Assembly: GCF_002288925.2 (NCBI RefSeq)
Contig: NW_022098031.1
Coordinates: 16,436,212-16,500,211, forward strand
DNA from: Delphinapterus leucas
Taxonomy: Eukaryota > Chordata > Mammalia > Artiodactyla > Monodontidae
Direction: 5' to 3'
Length of the DNA: 64,000 nt
In this document: in pieces, positions 57,127-64,000 of the stretch
How positions within the stretch are numbered: position 1 is the first letter of the stretch
How the letters are laid out: each line of letters opens with the position of its first letter
Translations under genes and position numbers: made by a program
The notes under the pieces: generated by a model
Told to the model about the DNA's origin: nothing
Database searches by the model: none
What the model saw: only the letters and a program-made list of their open reading frames with translations

Positions 57127-57980
57127 CTTAATGTGGCTCTGCTTACAGATCTTTTGTTTACATTATCAAAGCTTTGGTGATACCTTCCTCTCCTTTGGTC
57201 TATGTTCATTATGTATGTGGTCTCCAGCTGAAATATTTACACGTTGCTAGTGGGTCCTGTCCTCTACTATGAAATAACTCAATTATGATAACAAGGTTTG
57301 GGCCTTGGATTACGCAAAATCATTTAGTTCTCCGTTTTATTAATTCTGTTATTTGGACAATTTGCATATTGAGTTTATGGCTTCCTTATAATAATGAAAT
57401 GAAACTAATGGGGGCATAAGCAATAATGAATTTGATATAACAACATTATGATAAAATGTTGAGCAGTAAATAAAGGGGTAACTGCCGACAAATGAAGATT
57501 CAGAAATTTGGGAAATGTAACTAGGAAAACATGTATTGATAAGTGAGGATTTAATTTCTAGTATCTCAAGGGTGTTGTTACTGTCTTATATTTGCATTTC
57601 CCAGAACGATTCAATGCAGATATTTGAGAGATAATTTCCCTGATTGGAAGCAATCTCTAGTTATCTTAAGGTGATCACCAAAAAAAAAAAAAGTATTTGA
57701 AAAAATATGCTACAGAGATCACTTTATCATAACACATTGTTTTCTTTAAAGTAGGAATGTATGTAGTTGTGTGTTTTTTTCCCTGTGGTATTTTAAAGGC
57801 CTGCATATCAAGGACTTGTGAAGAGTTTCTATTTAGAAACTTTCCAACTGAGAAAGTAGTTGCCCATTTTCCATTTTAACCTCTATTTACACACATCCTA
57901 GTATTCCAGGAAATTCAGAACTAGATCATTCTTGAAGGCCAGTAGACTAAGTGAAGCTAAAAAATTATTATTATTATTGT
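57127..57980. other. Unassigned AT-rich sequence
   Basis: Nothing recognised. Confidence 0.4.
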
Positions 57981-57982
57981 TG

Positions 57983-58184
57983 TTTTTTTTTTGCGGTATG
58001 CAGGCCTCTCACTGTTGTGGCCTCTCCCGTTGCGGAGCACAGGCTCTAGACGTGCAGGCTCAGCGGCCATGGCTCACGGGCCCCGCCGCTCCGTGGCATG
58101 TGGGATCTTCCCGGACCGGGGCACGAACCCGTGTCCCCTGCATCGGCAGGCAGACTCTCAACCACTGCGCCATCAGGGAAGCCC
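57983..58184 (-). mobile_element. CHR-2 type SINE
   Basis: Short poly-T then GCGGTATGCAGGCCTCTC, head ending GAAGCCC. The left flank is a (TTA)n run, so the target duplication is not clear. Confidence 0.9.
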
Positions 58185-58529
58185 TATTAATTTTAAAAAA
58201 ATCTCACTGAAGTAGTAAAATGACAGTTGCTTTACACATTTGTGACTATGTGTACTTCAAGGAAAGAAGATAATTTATTAATTACCTGGTTAAATAAGTT
58301 TTTACATTTAACAAGTATTTATGAAAAAATGCCAAACTAACACTTTGGATAAATAAGTTTGAAAATCTACACTGAGAATTGAATTAATGAAACTTACCAG
58401 TACTCTGTGATCAAATAAACCCAGTATTTAATCTAATTTATTCTTCATTATTTCTTATTGTTTCCTCTGTTGAGCTGAATATTGGTAGTAGTAATAAATT
58501 TATATTATATTGGCTTTATCATTTATAAA

Positions 58530-58690
58530 ATAATGTCACCTACATCATCTAATTTAATCATCACAGTGCTCCTGGGACATAAGTTGAGCTTATATATTAT
58601 GGAAAAATTGTGGTTTAGAGAGGTTATGACTTGTCAAATATCATACAGCTTATCAATGGAAGATCTAAAATCCAGGCATCCAGACGCCTG
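58530..58690 (-). repeat. MIR SINE, degraded
   Basis: Reversed MIR: ATCTAATTTAATCATCACAG, GTTTAGAGAGGTTATGACTT, ATCATACAGCTTATCAATGG and CCAGGCATCCAGACGCCTGA. Confidence 0.75.
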
Positions 58691-58699
58691 ACCTTACTT

Positions 58700-61600
58700 C
58701 ATTTCTCCCTCCCTCCCTCCATCCTAACCTTATTTCTGTCTTAAAGATCTTGCTATCACTGAGATGCTGAATTGACATCAGAATTGATTGAAATTTCTTG
58801 CCAAGAATATGTTTATCACGCATTAATAAATCACATTTGTTGATGCTTCAGTTCCTGACGTAATTATTATAATTACTATTTTACTTTACTAATTTTAAGA
58901 TGATCTCAGTCTTCTTACATGCATTTTCTATGTGTGTTAGCCTAAGGAATAAAAAGTAAAACTAAAAATTCTTGGGATTTTGCAAATAATATGTTGAAGT
59001 ATTAACCCTATCTAATGAACAGACAGTAATCTGTTAAATAACCATTAGACCAAGACAAATCCCTCAATCCACATGGTTTTAGTTATTCATGTACGGATCC
59101 TGGCCAGTGTTTTTTCTGATTAAGTAAGGTGTAGGCAGTTAGAATGAAGGGGCCAAATAACAATTATAGTACCAGTATTTACTCAAATCCTTACAGTATT
59201 CTATACTTGTATACATATTTTTAATTTACATAAGTATCTTTTATATTGAATATGTTTGCTCTGTCAAAATAAGGGTATTTTTAGTTTCATTTAAAAATAT
59301 TTTTATCAATTAGGTAACAGTATACCAAAATTCAGAAGAAACATGTTTAAATGTTAACATCTGTTTTTTTCCTTTAACACTTGCAGTGATTTATAACCCA
59401 TATTAAATTAGGTTCTGCATATCTTTTTGTGTAGTCAGTTGAGATAGAAGATTGTACAAGTTTTAGCCTTTATAGTGTCTTTTTCCTTTAATCTCTGTTT
59501 CTGATCAGTGAGCCAGGAGCTCCCTAATTGGATAGCAATAAATCATAGGAACTGACATATCTTGACTCATTTTTCTAGCTCTGATATACAACAAACATTG
59601 GAGCAGGTTGAATTTTGGGGTCAAATAGTATCAGAAACACACTTTAATCTTCTGGATCCAGTCTTAGTTTTTAAAAAGCAAATTATAGAAGTATTGCCTT
59701 CGGGATCTATCATTGTAGCCCTGGGCTACTTTGAATTTTTTATCCCTAACTGGGGCCCCTTATTTCTCTAGCTGGTTTTCTTCCTTTCCAGTTTCACCTT
59801 TCATCTGGTTTTCCCTCTCTTTGGATCACAGTTCTTTCCCTTAAGTTCTCTGTTGGTGCTCAGCTCCCTTGCTGTGGTCTTTCTTACTACAGGCAGTTTG
59901 TATTCTTTCCTGTCTTTAGTTGACTCTGCAGACAATAGTGGTTTGGGAAGCCTCCTTACACTTTGCTGTGTGTTGAGAACAATGGTTTCTCTCATACCAT
60001 TCTGATAGCCATTGTAATTTGATTGATTTGGGGAAGGGGAAAATGTCATGCTAGATTCTCTGACATGTAGTATTTCTCAACTTTTTATAAACATTACAAA
60101 TAGCCCCAGGTTAATATCTGGCACCCTGATATAGGTTCGTCTTTTTTAATAGAAGACGTGGCCGAAGTTTGTAGAGCGTAAGTTGAAAGCATGACATCTT
60201 TACCTGTAAGTAGTTTGTTGTTTTTGAATATTTTAGTTTTGGCTGAAATTTTCAGAATCCACATTCCTTTGCTTTGAAAGAAAGGGATAAGCATCTTTGT
60301 TTTTAATGCTAACATCTCTCTGGGGAGTACATCATGTGCATTGTATGATGAAATCTAGATTTGTCTCTTATAAGTTATTTCTAGGAGAGCATGAAACTTT
60401 TTTATTACTTGGTCAGATTCCAGCCAAAAGCATATAGTATTTGATGAATAACTAACACAGATAATTAACAGATTAAGAGAATGTGTGAGACCAAGCATGA
60501 ACAGAGAAGTTGGGAAGGAGGTTATCAGCATAAAATACTTTGGAAATGAACAGGGCAACTAGAGCGTGAATGTAATCAATTTAATTTGTGGGAACTATAT
60601 TTCCTTAGAATTATATTCTTATTTCTTACTCTGTATGACTTTGACTATATCCACATTAAGTAAAGGATATCCGTGTCTCAGCTGTCTGCCAGATGGGCTA
60701 GTTAAGTTTCTCCATAAAGGAACCCATTGCTGTGTTGGATGGGTGGTTCAGTCTGTTTTTCCCTCTAAAAGGAATGCCATCCCTAGTGTTCAGGGCCTTA
60801 ATATCAGGCACAGTGATTTTCAAAGGGCCCAAGGAACACAGATGGGGAGACCCTTTTATGCCAAACGAGAGGAGAAGCAGAAATCAGCCCAGCTATCCTA
60901 GGTCTTGCTCTGTTCTCACATAGTTTGGAAGCTTGAAGGAGATGGATTGCCTGCTTTCCCTTTCCATACCTGGGAGAGATTTTAAGCCCAGCTGTTCAAC
61001 TAGCATTTGGAGAGTGGTACCTCAAAAGAATGAAAGATAAAAGACTCTAGTTGTCATGGACTTTTCCAAAAGCAGTTGGCCCACAAGATGTTTGGCACAA
61101 GGAATAATGTCTCCTAAAGACTATTGATTTACCAGTGTATAAGAAGCAGACAGTGGAGCCAGATAAAAGGAGGATGGATCTGAACTGAAAATCATCTCCA
61201 CCTCCATGTTTATTAATGCTTCGTCCGTTCGCTGTGCCATGATGATGCCTGCCGGGTGTAAGCCAGACACAGACTGTTCAGACTTTCTCCACTCATGGGA
61301 AATGCACACGACTGGCCTAGTTTTATCCCCAGAATATGTCGCGCTTTGCTACCTTTTGGTGGCCCCTTTCCCAGGTACAGACCCTGGTATTCTCATGATC
61401 CATAATTCTCACCACTTTATCTGTAGACATAAAGCTTTTGTTACTCTAAGTTATATAAACATGATAGCAGCTTTAAAGTGTTAAAATTCCCAGATTATTG
61501 CCAGTTGTACTAATATTAAGAATGTAAACTAGAAAGATTTGGTCAATTCAAACAGTAGGAAACATATGAGAGGGGAGTTAATTTTTGCAATCTGAGTTTT

Positions 61601-61965
61601 CCTGGTGCTTAAAAAAACAAACAGAAAACAACCCGTAGCTCCTTAATACCCACTGTGCCCACTGCCTGCTCTCCTTCACAGAGGGAATATGATGTTACTT
61701 TAGGATCATAATGTTAGTGGATTCTCAAGTACCTCTGTATCTGAAAATATGCATTTCAAAGATGAAAAAGGTTTGGAAATTGTGTGGAACAGTTATAAGT
61801 CTCATGAGTAATTAATAGAAGATTTTTGAATTGAAGAAGATTATATTTGCTTTAGAATGTTAGAACAAGTGCCACTTATTACTTTTTAGTGCTTTCCTTT
61901 GTGCTATTTTTCCAAAGTGATTATCATAATTGTTAATGCAGCAGTCAGTCTGATGGCAGCAAAAC
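58700..61965. other. Unassigned, mostly unique
   Basis: Over 3 kb with no confident dispersed repeat. A TCCC run lies at about 58707-58720. Frames such as 60566-60901 (111 codons) and 61206-61484 show no domain or splice context. Confidence 0.4.
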
Positions 61966-62337
61966 ATTTTATTTTTTTTAAACATCTTTATTGGAGTATA
62001 ATTGCTTTACAGCGTTGTGTTAGTTTCTGCTGTATAACAAAGTGAATCAGCTATATGTATACATGTATCCCCATATCCCCTACCTCTTGCATCTCCCTCC
62101 CACCCTTCCTATCACACCCCTCTAGGAGGTCACAAAGCACAAAGCTGATCTACCTGTGCTATGTAGTTGCTTCCCACTAGCTATCTATTTTACATTTGGT
62201 AGTGTATATATGTCCATGTCACTCTCTCACTTCGTCCCAGCTTCTCCTTCCCCCCTCCCCATGTCCTCAAGTCCATTCTCTATGTCTGAATCTTTATTCC
62301 TGTCCTGCCCCCAGGTTCTTCAGAACTTTTTTTTTTT

Positions 62338-63797
62338 TTAGATTCCATATATATGTGTTAGCATACGGTATTTGTTTTTCTCTTTCTGATTTACTTCACT
62401 CTGTATGACAGACTCTAGGTCCATCCACCTCACTACAAATAACTCAATTTCATTTCTTTTTATGGCTGAGTAATATTCCATTGTATATATGTGCCACATC
62501 TTCTTTATCCATTCATCTGTTGATGGAAACTTATGTTGCTTCCATGTCCTTGCTATTGTAAATAGTGCTGCAATGAACATTGTGGTACATGACTCCTTTT
62601 GAATTATGGTTTTCTCAGGGTATATGACCAGTAGTGGGATTGCTGGGTTATATGGGAGTTCTATTTTTAGTTTTTAAAGGAACCTCCATACTGTTCTCTA
62701 TAGTGGCTGTATCAATTTACATTCCCACCAAGAGTGCAAGAGGGTTCCCTTTTCTCCACACCCCCTCCAGCATTTATTGTTTGTAGATTTTCTGATGATG
62801 GCCATTCTGACCAGTGTGAGATGATAGATACCTCGTTGTAGTTTTGATTTGCATTTCTCTAATAGTTAGTGATGTTGAGCATGCTTTCATGTGTTTGTTG
62901 GCAATCTGTATATCTTCTATGGAGAAAAGTCTATTTAGATCTCCTGCCCATTTTTGGATTAGGTTGTTTGTTTTTTTGATATTGAGCTGCATGAGCTGCT
63001 TGTATATTTTGGAGATGAATCCTTTGTCAGTTGCTTCATTTGTGAATATTTTCTCCCATTCTGAGGGTTGTCTTTTGGTCTTGTTTATGGTTGCCTTTGC
63101 TGTGCAAAAGCTTTTAAGTTTCATTGGTCTCATTTGTTTATTTTTGTTTTTATTTCCATTTCTCTAGGAGGTGGGTCAAAAAGGATTTTGCTGTGATTTA
63201 TGTCATAGAGTGTTCTGCCTATGTTTTCCTCTAACAATTTTAAAGTGTCTGGCCTTACATTTAGGTCTTTAATCCATTTTGAGTTTATTTTTGTGTATGG
63301 TGTTAGGGAGGGTTCTAATTTCATTCTTTTACATGTAGCTGTCCAGTTTTCCCAGCACCATTTATTAAAGAGGCTGTCTTTTCTCCATTGTATATTCTTG
63401 CCTCCTTTATCAAAGATAAGGTGACCATATATGAGTGGGTTTATCTCTGGACTTTCTACCCTGTTCCATTGATCTATATTTATGTTTTTGTGCCAGTACC
63501 ATACTGTCTTGATTAGTGTAGCTTTATAGTGTAGTCTAAAGTCCGGGAGCGTGATTCCTCCAACTCTGTTTTTCTTTCTCAAGATTGCTTTGGCCATTCA
63601 GGGTCTTTGTGTTTCCATATAAATTGTGAAATTTTTTGTTCTAGTTCTGTGAAAAATGCCATTGGTAGTTTGATAGGGATTGCATTGAATCTATAGGTTG
63701 CTTTGGGTAATATAGTCATTTTCACAATGTTGATTCTTCCAATCCACAAACATTGTATATCTCTCCATCTGTTTGTATCACGTTTAATTTCTTTCAT
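62338..63797 (-). pseudogene. L1 ORF2 C-terminal remnant
   Basis: Minus-strand pieces: 63579-63797, 63130-63597 (155 codons, the longest uninterrupted in this copy), 62774-63133 and 62338-62580. They cover the region after the reverse-transcriptase core to the ORF2 C-terminus ([36 protein letters not shown]). The first three overlap at frameshifts. The catalytic region lies beyond the window, if present. Confidence 0.88.
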
Positions 63798-63842
63798 CAG
63801 TGTCTTATAATTTTCTGCATACAGGTCTTTTTTCTCCTTAGG

Positions 63843-63985
63843 TTTTATTTATGTATTTATGTATTTATTTATTTATTTATGTCTTCATTGGAGTATAATT
63901 GCATTACAATGGTGTGTTAGTTTCTGCTTCATAACAAAGTGAATCAGTTATACATATACATATGTTCCCATCTCTCTTCCCTTAC
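63843..63985 (-). mobile_element. Short L1 3' end nested in the L1 above
   Basis: A tail of (ATTT)n with ATGT variants (63843-63882), then GTCTTCATTGGAGTATAATTGC and the last ~100 bases of the L1 3' UTR reversed. It interrupts the host ORF2 between CTCCTTAGG and GTAGGTTTATT. The target duplication is short or decayed. Confidence 0.85.
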
Positions 63986-64000
63986 GTAGGTTTATTCCTA

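Larger units (their letters stand above)
61968..64000 (-). mobile_element. L1 LINE in reverse, running off the window
   Basis: The 3' end is at the left (poly-T then AAACATCTTTATTGGAGTAT). The 3' UTR runs to about 62320, then ORF2 reversed to the window edge. A second L1 3' end is inserted at 63843-63985, after which the host L1 resumes with GTAGGTTTATTCCTA. Right end and TSD lie outside the window. Confidence 0.93.

Overview
This is mammalian nuclear DNA with no recognisable functional protein-coding gene. It is AT-rich, and most of what can be identified is interspersed repeats. Eight copies of a roughly 200-base SINE whose head reads GGGCTTCCCTGGTGG and whose tail is A-rich match the CHR-2 type SINE of whales and dolphins. 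Three copies of a longer related SINE, several L1s of the cetartiodactyl type, and shared mammalian repeats (L2, MIR, MaLR, DNA transposons, L1M) complete the picture. A cetacean is therefore the best guess. The window is intergenic or deep intronic; nothing in it decides which.

Layout. 1-16 kb: the end of an L1, CHR-2 SINEs, a solo MaLR LTR with clean target-site duplications (TSDs), L2 and MIR relics, and a SINE-inside-SINE nest near 13 kb. 16.3-18.6 kb: an old L1M holding two CHR-2 SINEs and a younger L1. 21.3-24.2 kb: a 5'-truncated L1 containing a 100-N assembly gap. 25.7-28.3 kb: an MLT1-like LTR split by another L1. 28.3-38 kb: mostly unique sequence with microsatellites and a homeodomain-motif-rich stretch. 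39-43.7 kb: a short L1, a nest of two LTRs, L2 relics, and an old L1M split by a SINE. 45.0-46.9 kb: the 3' end of an endogenous retrovirus (LTR plus decayed env), invaded by a twin-primed (inverted) L1. 50.2-53.1 kb: the longest L1. 56.7-57.1 kb: a short minus-strand L1. 62-64 kb: a minus-strand L1 running off the window, itself split by another L1 end.

No genes work together here. All long open frames trace to L1 ORF2 or retroviral env remnants, or are chance frames through SINEs, and all are broken. The interest lies in retrotransposition scars (3' transduction, twin priming, nested insertions), one evident assembly artefact, and a few unique stretches that could be conserved regulatory DNA. 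I found no undescribed biological system. Repeat family names come from recognition by eye, not from a database search, and boundaries of old repeats are approximate.
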